From assembly GCF_028331445.1 (NCBI RefSeq), contig NZ_JAQMHX010000004.1, forward strand, positions 62,001-126,000: a DNA stretch of 64,000 nucleotides, given 5' to 3'. The first letter of the stretch is position 1; every line of letters begins with the position of its first letter. Shown in pieces: positions 20,255 to 28,487 of the stretch. The DNA is from Candidatus Phyllobacterium onerii (GTDB lineage Bacteria; Pseudomonadota; Alphaproteobacteria; Rhizobiales; Rhizobiaceae). The notes beneath the pieces were generated by a model that saw only the letters and a list, made by a program, of their open reading frames with translations, did no database searches and had not been told where the DNA came from. Made by a program: the position numbers and the translations under genes.

Positions 20255-21438
20255 AGCGCGCCGAAGCCAAGCATCAAGCAGGTGCCGAGAAAGACCGCGC
20301 GCATGCCGAAATGCCCGCCGACAAACCCGCCGGCAAGGGGGCCGATTACCTGCCCGGCATACTGCGAAGAGGTGGCATAGCCGAGAATAGTGCCGGAGAC
20401 GCGGTCGGGAACATTGTGGCGAATCACGCTGGTGATGCAGGGCAGAAGCCCGCCGAGCGAAAGCCCCATCAGGAAGCGCAAAACGACAAGCTGCCACCCC
20501 TCGGTTACGAATGCCTGCGGGATCAACAGGAGCGCCGATACACCAAGCGCCGCAACGATGACGTTCCAATGGCCGATGCGGTCAGCGAGCTTGCCGAGGC
20601 GCGATGCCGAAAGGATGCTTCCCAGCGCTGCCGCCGACATGACGATACCGGCGACCATTGTGACATGGGTCGGATTGTCGACGAGCTGCGCCACATAGAC
20701 CGTGATGATCGGTTCGATCGACATATTTGCGAGCATCAGCAGCATGCCTGCGAGCAGCATCACGATGATCGGCCGTTTATCAGGAATGGCCGCCCAGCCG
20801 CCGCCCGGTTTGCCAGTCTTCGACTTTGCCGGGCGCCATTCTTCCTTGATGAAGAAACTCGTCGCCAGAAAGGTGATGAAAATGACGCCTCCCGCCAGCC
20901 AGAAGGTCTGGCGGATGCCGATCAAGGGCGGCAGCGCGCCTCCGATCAGCGGACCGACAAGATTGCCGGCCATGATGCCTGACGCAAGGGTCCCGAGTGC
21001 CCAGCCGGTTCGCGCCTTTGGCGTCTGTGTTGCCACCAGGACGGTGGAACCCGATGCATAGCCGCCGAGCAGTCCGGTCAAAAGCCGCAGGAACACAAGT
21101 TGCCAGACATCGGTCGCCATGCCGATCAGCGACATGGCGACCGCCATGCCGAGACTGGCGCGGATCAGCATCAGTTTGCGTCCATACAGATCGGCGAGAC
21201 GCCCCCAAAGCGGCGCCACGAGCGCCGCTGTGAAAAATGTTGCGCCATAGGCAATACCCGACCATTGCACGATCGCCGCATGGTCCTTCACACCAAGCTG
21301 TTCAACGTAGAGTGGCAGGAAAGGCAAGATCAACGTCATCGCGACGATCGTCGTGAAAGAGCCAAGCAGGCAGACGACGAGGTTCTGCCGCCAATAGAGC
21401 GACTCACTCGAGGAGCCGGATTCATCGATGTCAGTCAT
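20227..21438 (-). CDS. MFS transporter, multidrug-efflux-like (12 TM)
   Basis: A major facilitator of about 403 residues with twelve hydrophobic segments and the loop 2-3 motif GRLADLYGRKLML (near 75-87), as in TetA/Bmr-type drug:proton antiporters. The start is ambiguous: ATG 21438 (MTDIDESGSS) or GTG 21459, neither with a strong ribosome binding site. It converges with and overlaps the end of the LysR gene. The substrate is unknown; efflux of an aromatic or toxic compound is possible given the neighbours. Confidence 0.82.
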   Translation of the reverse strand: MTDIDESGSSSESLYWRQNLVVCLLGSFTTIVAMTLILPFLPLYVEQLGVKDHAAIVQWSGIAYGATFFTAALVAPLWGRLADLYGRKLMLIRASLGMAVAMSLIGMATDVWQLVFLRLLTGLLGGYASGSTVLVATQTPKARTGWALGTLASGIMAGNLVGPLIGGALPPLIGIRQTFWLAGGVIFITFLATSFFIKEEWRPAKSKTGKPGGGWAAIPDKRPIIVMLLAGMLLMLANMSIEPIITVYVAQLVDNPTHVTMVAGIVMSAAALGSILSASRLGKLADRIGHWNVIVAALGVSALLLIPQAFVTEGWQLVVLRFLMGLSLGGLLPCITSVIRHNVPDRVSGTILGYATSSQYAGQVIGPLAGGFVGGHFGMRAVFLGTCLMLGFGALYGWLARPR

Positions 21439-21719
21439 GTCGGGGATCAGTTTTCCCACCGGAAAATTTCGATGGGCCTCTCATTGCAAGAGCGAATAGG
21501 CCACCAGTTTTTCACCTGATTGCAGCAATAGCAACATCTGGCACAGGAAGGCGGCAACGCGCCGCACGACTTGTCGACCGCAAGCTTGATCCGGGGCGAA
21601 AATAAAATAAAAAAACGCGATTCTTACACGGTTTGATCCGATTCCTATGCAAGAAGGGTCGAATCCGGGATAAGAATCTCATCCTGCGATTGAACTTTAG
21701 ATGCAGGCGGTTGAGGTCG

Positions 21720-22322
21720 TTACTTCAGACGCGCGGTAACGTCGATCGGGATTGCTTTACCTATTCTATCCCAGCCCGCCGATTTTTGCGATTGCCGCGC
21801 ATAATAGCGATACGATGTGCTCGACCAGTCCCTGACCGAATTGGTGCGGTTATCGAGAATAAGGTCACCATCTGAAGTGCGAACGGTCAGCACCACATGC
21901 CCCTCATTGCTGAAGGGAAGGCGGGCAACCGTAAGTAACAGTGATGCCGCGGGCCAGCCTCGTTTCAGGAGTTCACGCTTCTTCAGGATGGCGAAATCTT
22001 CACAGTCCCCCGCTTTCGTCGGGATCGTCCAGAGATCCTCGACACCGTTGGTCTGCATGTCGCTCTGTTGCTTGATGCTCGAGTTGACGGTTGAGTTAAC
22101 CGTTTGAAGTTGCTGGCGTTTATCCGCTGTCAACTGGACAACCCTGGCGCCTGAGCGGGTGTTGCAAAGGCTCGCGAAGCGCCCGCAAAAGGAGCGGAAT
22201 GCCGGTGGGCCAAAGCCCTTGCCGTTGAGTTGCATTTCAGTGCCCCGCGCAAATGCCGGAGCTGAAATTGTGCTTCCAATGACCAATGCCGTCAAAACAA
22301 GCAGAGAATATTTGCGAATCAT
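21720..22322 (-). CDS. Transglutaminase-like cysteine peptidase, C93 / LapG-like (BTLCP family)
   Basis: A 200-residue secreted protein with a signal peptide (cleavage after APAFA, near 25) and a bacterial transglutaminase-like cysteine peptidase domain (peptidase family C93, PF06035). The triad is visible: Cys107 in AGDCEDFA, His142 in EGHVVLTV and Asp157 in LILDNR. LapG of this family releases surface adhesins under c-di-GMP control, but most rhizobial members have no assigned target. GGGAGAG precedes the start. It is divergent from a secreted repeat protein, a possible partner or substrate. Confidence 0.85.
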   Translation of the reverse strand: MIRKYSLLVLTALVIGSTISAPAFARGTEMQLNGKGFGPPAFRSFCGRFASLCNTRSGARVVQLTADKRQQLQTVNSTVNSSIKQQSDMQTNGVEDLWTIPTKAGDCEDFAILKKRELLKRGWPAASLLLTVARLPFSNEGHVVLTVRTSDGDLILDNRTNSVRDWSSTSYRYYARQSQKSAGWDRIGKAIPIDVTARLK

Positions 22323-22732
22323 TCGACGCTCTCCCGCGAATTGCCAAACGCAGCTTGCGCGTTAACCCGTTAAAATCATGTTCTCGGCCTTGAAGTTTTA
22401 CGTCGGTTATTAACATGCCGTGACGGCATTAATTTCAGGGCCTGAGGCTGGGTACGTCGTCTTTGCCGCTACTGGCGAGGATTAACACTATCCTCTGGAA
22501 CGATTGGGCGGCTGATAATCCGCGATGGGATCAGGTTAAACAATACGGTATATTTTGAATCATTTCATTAATCTTTTTATAAGGCCCCTAAGCATCATTG
22601 TTAAATAGTAACCAAATAATAATTAGCTTACAGATTGGATAAGCAATAAAGCCATCAATGGCTAAGAAAAAAACGAAATGTTTTCCTAGTATGGTGAGTT
22701 GCTTACAAAGTTAACTCTAAGGGAAACGTAAA
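22323..22732. other. AT-rich divergent intergenic region
   Basis: These 410 bp separate the C93 peptidase from the Gly-rich protein and are much richer in A and T than their surroundings, especially 22540-22732. I see no convincing ORF, structured RNA or perfect palindrome. The region probably carries the promoters of both genes and perhaps a binding site for a silencing or nucoid protein. Confidence 0.5.
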
Positions 22733-23701
22733 ATGCCTACAATAACAAACAAAATAAACAAGGCAAAACGCGGTGGTTTACTCGCTGTAATGGCGATTTC
22801 CACTTTAGGATTAGTTTCGACGACGTTTTCGAGCGCTCCAGCATATGCGCAAGCCAAACGCGCTCTTTTTGCCAGTGCAGCTCAATGTCGAACACTTACT
22901 AACGATAACGCAGGGCTTTGCTGCTTTGCTCTCAACAGAAAACTGGTTCTTTCAAAGCAACAACTCGATATGTGTCCGCCGTTAACTACGGGGGCAATCA
23001 CCACGACTTCAACTGCCGAGCGTTCGGGTGGCGATGGAACAGCGGGCCGCGGCAAGTCGGGCGGAAAATCTGGAAGCGGCAGTTCTGGTAGTGGCGGCAG
23101 CGCCGGCGCGGGTGGTTCTGGCGCAGGCGGCAATTCTGGTACAGGTGGTTCCGGCGCAGGTGGCCCTGGGACTGGTGGACCTGGCGCTGGTGGACCTGGC
23201 GCTGGCGGGCCCGGTACTGGTGGCCCTGGCACTGGCGGGCCTGGCGCTGGGGACCCTGGCACTGGCGGACCTGGCGCTGGCGACCCTGGTACTGGAGGAC
23301 CCGGCGGTCATCACGGCGGGCACCATGGCGGTCATCACGGTGGCGGCGGCAATCACGGCGGTGGTGGCAATCACGGCGATGGTGGCAATCATGGCGGTGG
23401 CGGCAATCACGGTGATGGCGGCAATCACGGCGGTGGTGGCAATCATGGCGGTGGCAACAATGGCGGCGGCAACAATGGCGGCGGCAAGAATGGCGGCGGC
23501 AACAATGGCGGCGGCAACAATGGTCATGGCAACGGCGACCAGGATGCTCCCGGCAATTCCGGCGGCCACAACAACGGCGAGAACGGTGACCATTCCGGAC
23601 AGGGTAATTCCGGTGGCGGGAACGGCAACCAAGGCGGAAATGGCGGTAACAACGGCGGTGGCAATAGTGGCGGCGGCAAAGGGGGTAACGGCCAACGATA
23701 G
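22733..23701 (+). CDS. Secreted Gly/His/Asn-rich repeat protein
   Basis: A 322-residue exported protein. The signal peptide is about 40 residues (cleavage near AYA-QA). A short Cys-containing head follows (about 50-85, with QCRTL, GLCCFALNRK and DMCPP), then a Ser/Gly linker and a long low-complexity tail. The tail has three zones: GxGGPG hexapeptides, HHGG/NHGGGG units and NNGGG units. It lacks a membrane anchor or LPXTG motif. An extracellular matrix, metal-binding (His-rich) or surface-coat role is plausible but unproven. AAGGGAAA precedes the ATG. I do not recognise a named family. Confidence 0.75.
   Translation: MPTITNKINKAKRGGLLAVMAISTLGLVSTTFSSAPAYAQAKRALFASAAQCRTLTNDNAGLCCFALNRKLVLSKQQLDMCPPLTTGAITTTSTAERSGGDGTAGRGKSGGKSGSGSSGSGGSAGAGGSGAGGNSGTGGSGAGGPGTGGPGAGGPGAGGPGTGGPGTGGPGAGDPGTGGPGAGDPGTGGPGGHHGGHHGGHHGGGGNHGGGGNHGDGGNHGGGGNHGDGGNHGGGGNHGGGNNGGGNNGGGKNGGGNNGGGNNGHGNGDQDAPGNSGGHNNGENGDHSGQGNSGGGNGNQGGNGGNNGGGNSGGGKGGNGQR
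23140..23525 (+). repeat. In-frame tandem repeats coding the Gly-rich tail
   Basis: About 385 bp of near-tandem repeats: 18-bp units coding G(T/A)GGPG up to about 23307, then 12- to 15-bp units coding HHGG and NHGGGG/NHGDGG up to about 23455, then 12-bp units coding NNGG. Third positions vary between units, so protein-level selection is likely to keep the pattern. The array should be prone to length change by slippage. Confidence 0.8.
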
Positions 23702-23805
23702 GCCAAATTATCAGAATATCTGAGGTTAAGAATTCAAAGCAGGCTTCAAATCTTCGGAGCCTGTTTTGACATGAACGAGCTCAGCTTTCCTCTTGGGATT
23801 GGATG

Positions 23806-23937
23806 TCACCGACTGAACAACCAACCTGCAAAAAGCACTGCGACGGTTACCACGACGAAAAGCACCACGTAGGGTCGCATCGGCGTAAGATACGGATCAT
23901 ACTCGGCTTTTGGTGGGTCTTGGTCGTCTGAATCCAT
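23806..23937 (-). CDS. Small single-span membrane protein (43 aa)
   Basis: A 43-residue ORF with an acidic, Pro-rich N-terminus (MDSDDQDPPKAEYDPY), one hydrophobic helix near 24-40 (VVLFVVVTVAVLFAGWLF) and a basic end (SR), giving a likely N-out or tail-anchored inner-membrane protein. No strong ribosome binding site is visible. The layout resembles the next small protein at 24142 (acidic head, single helix). Composition supports it as real; I know no function. Confidence 0.5.
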   Translation of the reverse strand: MDSDDQDPPKAEYDPYLTPMRPYVVLFVVVTVAVLFAGWLFSR

Positions 23938-23961
23938 TTCGGATCATATGCACTTTCATGG

Positions 23962-24001
23962 AAAAAAGGCCCGGCGGGGCTGGGGGGATGGGCACCGGGC
24001 C
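23962..24001 (-). terminator. Rho-independent terminator (minus strand)
   Basis: On the minus strand the 7-bp stem GGCCCGG / CCGGGCC (24001-23995 and 23974-23968) is followed at once by TTTTTT (23967-23962). It lies downstream of the small membrane-protein gene at 24142-24264 and should end its transcript before the next small gene. Confidence 0.65.
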
Positions 24002-24141
24002 TGCTGGGGTCAATCAGCCACGTCAGTCTGCACGAATATGGCAGTCGCTTCAATCAATCGCGGTTTGCTACTATTTCTTAGACAGTATCCAAAAGTATTG
24101 TGCCGAAGCTCTCGCGCACTCGTTTATTAATACAAGGTATT

Positions 24142-24264
24142 TTAAACAAAATTCGCGACGAGTGCCGCCACTATCACGCCAGCAACAAATATGCCGATGT
24201 ACCAGCCGAGGGAATTGTGAACTGCCCAGACATCTTCATCGTCTTCGTCGAAGTCATCGACCAT
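24142..24264 (-). CDS. Small acidic single-span membrane protein (40 aa)
   Basis: A 40-residue ORF, MVDDFDEDDEDVW at the N-terminus, then a short amphipathic stretch and one hydrophobic helix (GWYIGIFVAGVIVAALVANF, near 20-39) reaching the C-terminus. ATG 24264 is preceded by AAGGATG at good spacing; the longer frame to 24324 lacks such a site. A terminator lies downstream. It is a probable tail-anchored inner-membrane microprotein of unknown function. Confidence 0.6.
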   Translation of the reverse strand: MVDDFDEDDEDVWAVHNSLGWYIGIFVAGVIVAALVANFV

Positions 24265-24502
24265 GGTATCATCCTTTCGGTGGCCAGAGCGATGTGGCTC
24301 GATCGCAGGGTATTGGAACTCCAAAATGAGCCTTCGCTGAAATGATCAGCAATAGCAGAACGCGTTGGTACGCCGATGGTTTCATCTCGCTGAAAGCCCC
24401 CTATAACCGTGCACTCAAGCTTGACCTTCCCAACCAATTTCCGTGATGTTACGTTCACTCTCTGTTCGCGGCTGATTCGCGAGGCTGCCTGTTGGGGACC
24501 AT

Positions 24503-26560
24503 ATGAGCGCTGTCTATTTGGAAAAACTGAATGCCGAGCAGCGCATGGCGGTGGAATATGGCGTAGGACAGGTGGCTGGCCCGCTACTGGTGATTGCCGG
24601 AGCCGGTTCGGGCAAGACCAATACGCTTGCGCATCGCGTTGCACATCTGATCGTAAACGGAGCTGATCCACGCCGGATTTTGCTGATGACGTTTTCACGC
24701 CGGGCCGCCGCCGAGATGTCCCGCCGCGTCGAGCGCATATGCGGTCAGGTATTGGGTGCGAAGTCCGGTATCATGGTAGACGCTCTGGAATGGGCGGGTA
24801 CATTCCATGGCATTGGCGCCCGTCTCTTGCGCGAATATGCGGATCGGATCGGCCTCAGCCCGGATTTTACCATTCATGACCGCGAGGATTCTGCCGATCT
24901 GATGAATATCGTCCGGCATGAACTGGGCTTTTCCAAAAAGGAAAGCAGATTTCCGACCAAAGGCACCTGTCTCGCTATTTATTCCCGCACCGTCAATTCG
25001 GAACAGCCGCTCGACGAAGTGCTGAAGACCTCCTTTCCCTGGTGTGCTAACTGGGATGCTCAACTGCGCCAGCTTTTCGCCGCCTATGTCGAGGCCAAGC
25101 AGAATCAGAACATTCTGGATTACGACGATTTATTGCTTTACTGGGCGCAAACTGCCAGTGTCTCAATGCTCGCCGACGATATGGGCGGCCGATTTGACCA
25201 TGTTTTAGTAGATGAATACCAGGACACCAACCGCCTGCAATCCTCGATCCTCTTGGCGTTGAAGCCAAGTGGACGGGGCCTTACCGTGGTTGGAGACGAC
25301 GCACAGTCGATTTACTCGTTTCGCGCCGCGACAGTTCGTAACATCCTGGACTTTCCCAAGGCGTTCAACCCGTCCGCGGATATCATAACGCTCGATAGAA
25401 ACTACCGCTCTACGCAGACCATCCTTGCCGCCGCCAACGGCGTCATCGACCTGGCCTCGGAACGGTTCACCAAGAATCTCTGGACGGAACGGCAATCGGC
25501 TGAACGGCCGCAACTTGTCACCGTTCGCGATGAGACCGATCAGGCGCGTTATATTGTGGAACGTGTGTTGGAGAGCCGCGAAACCGGAACCCTTTTAAAA
25601 CAGCAGGCAGTGCTTTTCCGAACATCGCATCACAGCGGGCCTCTGGAGGTGGAGTTGACACGCCGCAACATACCCTTTGTCAAATTCGGCGGGCTCAAAT
25701 TCCTCGATAGCGCCCATATAAAGGATATGCTTGCCGTGTTACGTTTTGCGCAGAACCCGCGCGACCGCGTGGCGGGTTTCCGGCTGATGCAACTTTTGCC
25801 CGGTGTCGGGCCTTCGTCTGCGCAACGTGTGCTGGATCAAATGGCGGAAAGAGCGGATCCAATTGCAGCACTCGCCGACATCCCCGTGCCGCCGCGCGCC
25901 GGCGAGGACTGGGTGGGCTTCGTGGAAATGTTACAGCAGATCAGTGCAGGTAAACCGGTGTGGCCGGCCGAGATCGAGCAGGCTCGGCTCTGGTACGAAC
26001 CGCATTTGGAACGCATCCACGAAGACGCGTCGATGCGGCAAGCTGATCTTTTGCAATTGCAACAGATCGCGGCGGGTTATCCATCGCGGGAGCGATTCCT
26101 CACTGAATTGACTCTTGATCCGCCGGACGCGACCAGCGACCAGTCCGGCGTGCCGCTGCTTGACGAGGATTATCTGATTCTCTCGACTATCCACTCGGCC
26201 AAGGGCCAGGAGTGGAAATCCGTTTATATGCTCAATGTTGTCGATGGCTGCATGCCTTCCGATCTCGGTGTCGGTTCCACGGCGGAACTGGAAGAGGAAC
26301 GGCGATTGCTCTATGTCGCCATGACTCGCGCCAAGGACAATCTCCACCTTGTTGTGCCGCAGCGCTTCTTTACCCATGGCCAGAATGCCCAGGGTGACCG
26401 GCATGTTTATGCTTCTCGGACGCGATTCATCCCGGCGACGCTGCTGCAATACTTCGAATGCGTCTCATGGCCCCTGGCACGGTCTACCGCGGCCGGACAA
26501 ACGGAGCAGCCAAAGATGCGCGTAGACATCGGAGCGCGTATGCGAGGCATGTGGCAATAG
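24503..26560 (+). CDS. ATP-dependent DNA helicase, UvrD/PcrA/Rep superfamily
   Basis: A 685-residue superfamily 1A helicase. The Q motif is NAEQRMAV (near 10-17), Walker A GAGSGKT is at 33-39, motif Ia LMTFSRRAAAEM follows, then Walker B VDEYQDTN, motif III GDDAQSIYSFR, motif IV DRNYRST, motif V STIHSAKGQEW and motif VI VAMTRAKDNL. It unwinds DNA 3' to 5'. The C-terminus is short and lacks the long tail of housekeeping UvrD, so it is likely an accessory paralogue. GGGGA precedes the ATG. It is unrelated in function to its neighbours. Confidence 0.92.
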   Translation: MSAVYLEKLNAEQRMAVEYGVGQVAGPLLVIAGAGSGKTNTLAHRVAHLIVNGADPRRILLMTFSRRAAAEMSRRVERICGQVLGAKSGIMVDALEWAGTFHGIGARLLREYADRIGLSPDFTIHDREDSADLMNIVRHELGFSKKESRFPTKGTCLAIYSRTVNSEQPLDEVLKTSFPWCANWDAQLRQLFAAYVEAKQNQNILDYDDLLLYWAQTASVSMLADDMGGRFDHVLVDEYQDTNRLQSSILLALKPSGRGLTVVGDDAQSIYSFRAATVRNILDFPKAFNPSADIITLDRNYRSTQTILAAANGVIDLASERFTKNLWTERQSAERPQLVTVRDETDQARYIVERVLESRETGTLLKQQAVLFRTSHHSGPLEVELTRRNIPFVKFGGLKFLDSAHIKDMLAVLRFAQNPRDRVAGFRLMQLLPGVGPSSAQRVLDQMAERADPIAALADIPVPPRAGEDWVGFVEMLQQISAGKPVWPAEIEQARLWYEPHLERIHEDASMRQADLLQLQQIAAGYPSRERFLTELTLDPPDATSDQSGVPLLDEDYLILSTIHSAKGQEWKSVYMLNVVDGCMPSDLGVGSTAELEEERRLLYVAMTRAKDNLHLVVPQRFFTHGQNAQGDRHVYASRTRFIPATLLQYFECVSWPLARSTAAGQTEQPKMRVDIGARMRGMWQ

Positions 26561-26606
26561 CGGGCGCGCCGAAAAGCTCGACCAGGAGGTCGCGACACAT
26601 AGTGTA

Positions 26607-27038
26607 ATGACAGAAGCAACCGAATTTAACCTGGGAAGATTTGTCCAAGCGCAGGAACCTGTCTTCGAGCAAGTGCTCGAGGAATTGAGGTCAGGACAAA
26701 AACGCAGTCATTGGATGTGGTTCGTCTTTCCACAGCTGAAGAACCTTGGCCGCTCCTCCATGGCACAGTTTTACGGCATGGCATCGCTTGAAGAAGCGCA
26801 GGCTTATCTGCGTCATCGGCTTCTGGGCAACCGGTTGGTGATCTGTACCGAAACATTGTTGACCCACATCGATACGCCTCTCAATCAAATATTGGGATCT
26901 CCAGATGATCTGAAGTTCTGTTCGTCGATGACGCTCTTTTCACTGGCATCGACTGATCCTTCGGTTTTCAAACGTGCTCTGGATCAATTCTGCGACGGTC
27001 ATATGGATCAACGGTCGTTGGCGCTTCTTGGGTTTTGA
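26607..27038 (+). CDS. DUF1810 domain protein
   Basis: A 143-residue protein of the DUF1810 family (NLGRFVQAQEPVF at the start, HWMWFVFPQLKNLG near 35-48, YGMASLEEAQAYL). The family is widespread; its biochemical role is not known to me. A perfect AGGAGGT lies 16 nt before the ATG at 26607, further than usual, with no better in-frame start between. It is adjacent to, but not overlapping, the helicase gene. Confidence 0.8.
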   Translation: MTEATEFNLGRFVQAQEPVFEQVLEELRSGQKRSHWMWFVFPQLKNLGRSSMAQFYGMASLEEAQAYLRHRLLGNRLVICTETLLTHIDTPLNQILGSPDDLKFCSSMTLFSLASTDPSVFKRALDQFCDGHMDQRSLALLGF

Positions 27039-27059
27039 GGCGACAGGTGGCCTGAATTG

Positions 27060-27317
27060 TCAAACAAGAAGGGTATCAGAGCCGAACACGCCTTCGATGA
27101 TATTGTGCGAAGCAGAACCGCCGCCGATTGAATCGTCGAAACGGCTTCCAATGAAATGTTCTATATCAAGATAGTAATCCGGACCGATATCGGCGGGATC
27201 ATGTGCCTGGGACATGTCCAACGTGTCGAAGCCTTCGCCGCCGTAGGGTTGCAGGTGCGCCTTCTTCAGTGGCCACGACCTTTTACTGCCAGTATTTATC
27301 GAGACCCGGCGGTATAA
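27060..27317 (-). pseudogene. Remnant of an RTX / haemolysin-type calcium-binding repeat protein
   Basis: The minus strand holds an 86-codon stretch without a usable start, closed upstream by a TAA at 27318-27320. Its residues include YGGEGFDTLDMSQA, EHFIGSRFDDSIGGG and NIIEGVFGSDTLLV, a degenerate form of the RTX calcium-binding pattern (GGxGxDxLxxS, IGSxFDDxIxG, NxIEGxxGxDTL). The usual long repeat array and secretion tail are missing. It appears to be the 3' scrap of a larger lost gene. Confidence 0.5.
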
Positions 27318-27434
27318 TTATTCCCTGAATATTGATACCAGTTCAGGTGTTGTCGAAGAGATGTGTCCTGCAGGATCCCCGTGGCAGCACTTGTGCCACG
27401 TCGACAGCAGAGGCAATGTCACCAAGGAGTGTCG

Positions 27435-28487
27435 ATGTCTCAATCCGTGAAACTGATATCAATTGGCACAGCAGTGCCCGCCCACATTATTCAGCAACGT
27501 GATGCCGCCGCTGCGGCACATAAGGCTTTTTCGGCCCGATTCCGAGACTTTGACCGTTTGGCGAAAGTCTTCGAGAGTTCGGGTATTCGCACGCGCTACG
27601 CTGTCCAGCCACTGGAATGGTATCTGGAACCTTTGGGGTGGCCGGAAAGAAATGCCGCCTATATCGAGGGAGCGTGCAGTTTGTTCGTCTCGGCTGCCAA
27701 TACCGCCCTGGAGAAGGCAGGCATCAGGGGAAAAGATGTCGATACGGTTGTGACAGTTTCGTCGACGGGTATCGCCACTCCGAGTCTGGAAGCCCGCGTG
27801 GCCCTACAAATGGGATTTCGCGATGACATCGAACGAGTGCCCGTCTTTGGTCTGGGCTGTGCGGGCGGTGTATCCGGGTTCTCCATTGCCTCTCGACTTG
27901 CGAAGTCAAGACCTGGAACCGTCGTCCTGTTAGTCGCTGTTGAACTGTGCACACTGGCGTTCCGGTTGGATCAACTGACAAAAGCCAATATCGTTGCCAG
28001 CGCGCTTTTCGGGGACGGTGCGGCGGCATGCGTCCTGAAGGTTGCAGACGAAGGAATAGCCGACATCGAGATGTCCGGCCAGCACACCTGGCCAAACACG
28101 CTGGACATAATGGGTTGGAGCGTTGACAGACAGGGTTTCGGCGTCATTTTCGATCGCGATATTCCGCCTTTTGCCGAAGAGCGCATCGCCCCGGCTATTT
28201 CCGGAATCCTCGGACGCGCGAATCTTGAACTTGCAGATGTCGATAGATTTGCCTGTCATCCCGGCGGAGCCAAAGTCGTGACTGCACTGGAGACTGCGCT
28301 TTCCCTTGGTCAAGGGAGCTTGGACCATGAACGAGACGTGCTATCCAAATATGGAAATATGTCGGCCCCTACGGCATTGTTCGTTCTCGACCGCGTCGTC
28401 GAGCCGGGTTTGCCACCCAGGACGTTGCTAACAGCGATGGGCCCCGGCTTCAGCGTCAGTTGTGTTTCACTCAAGAGAGCCGCATGA
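27435..28487 (+). CDS. Type III polyketide synthase (chalcone/alkylpyrone synthase family)
   Basis: A 350-residue homodimeric-type enzyme of usual length. The Cys-His-Asn triad is intact: Cys142 in GLGCAGG, His275 in FACHPGG and Asn308 in KYGNMSAP. It condenses malonyl-CoA extender units onto an acyl-CoA starter without a carrier protein; bacterial relatives make alkylpyrones, alkylresorcinols or phloroglucinols. ATG 27435 has AAGGAG 5 nt upstream, whereas the frame open from 27363 codes residues unlike the family. The stop overlaps the next gene's start (ATGA), forming a tight three-gene operon. Confidence 0.92.
   Translation: MSQSVKLISIGTAVPAHIIQQRDAAAAAHKAFSARFRDFDRLAKVFESSGIRTRYAVQPLEWYLEPLGWPERNAAYIEGACSLFVSAANTALEKAGIRGKDVDTVVTVSSTGIATPSLEARVALQMGFRDDIERVPVFGLGCAGGVSGFSIASRLAKSRPGTVVLLVAVELCTLAFRLDQLTKANIVASALFGDGAAACVLKVADEGIADIEMSGQHTWPNTLDIMGWSVDRQGFGVIFDRDIPPFAEERIAPAISGILGRANLELADVDRFACHPGGAKVVTALETALSLGQGSLDHERDVLSKYGNMSAPTALFVLDRVVEPGLPPRTLLTAMGPGFSVSCVSLKRAA

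Noticed and set aside
23140..23525. Possible CRISPR-like or satellite array
   Set aside because: Units are short, contiguous, vary at third codon positions and stay in frame with a secreted protein; there are no unique spacers and no cas genes.
23009..23695. Open frames on both strands over the Gly-rich gene
   Set aside because: They arise from the low-complexity GC-rich repeat and code only Ala/Val/Ile or Pro repeats; the plus frame with a signal peptide is the coherent gene.
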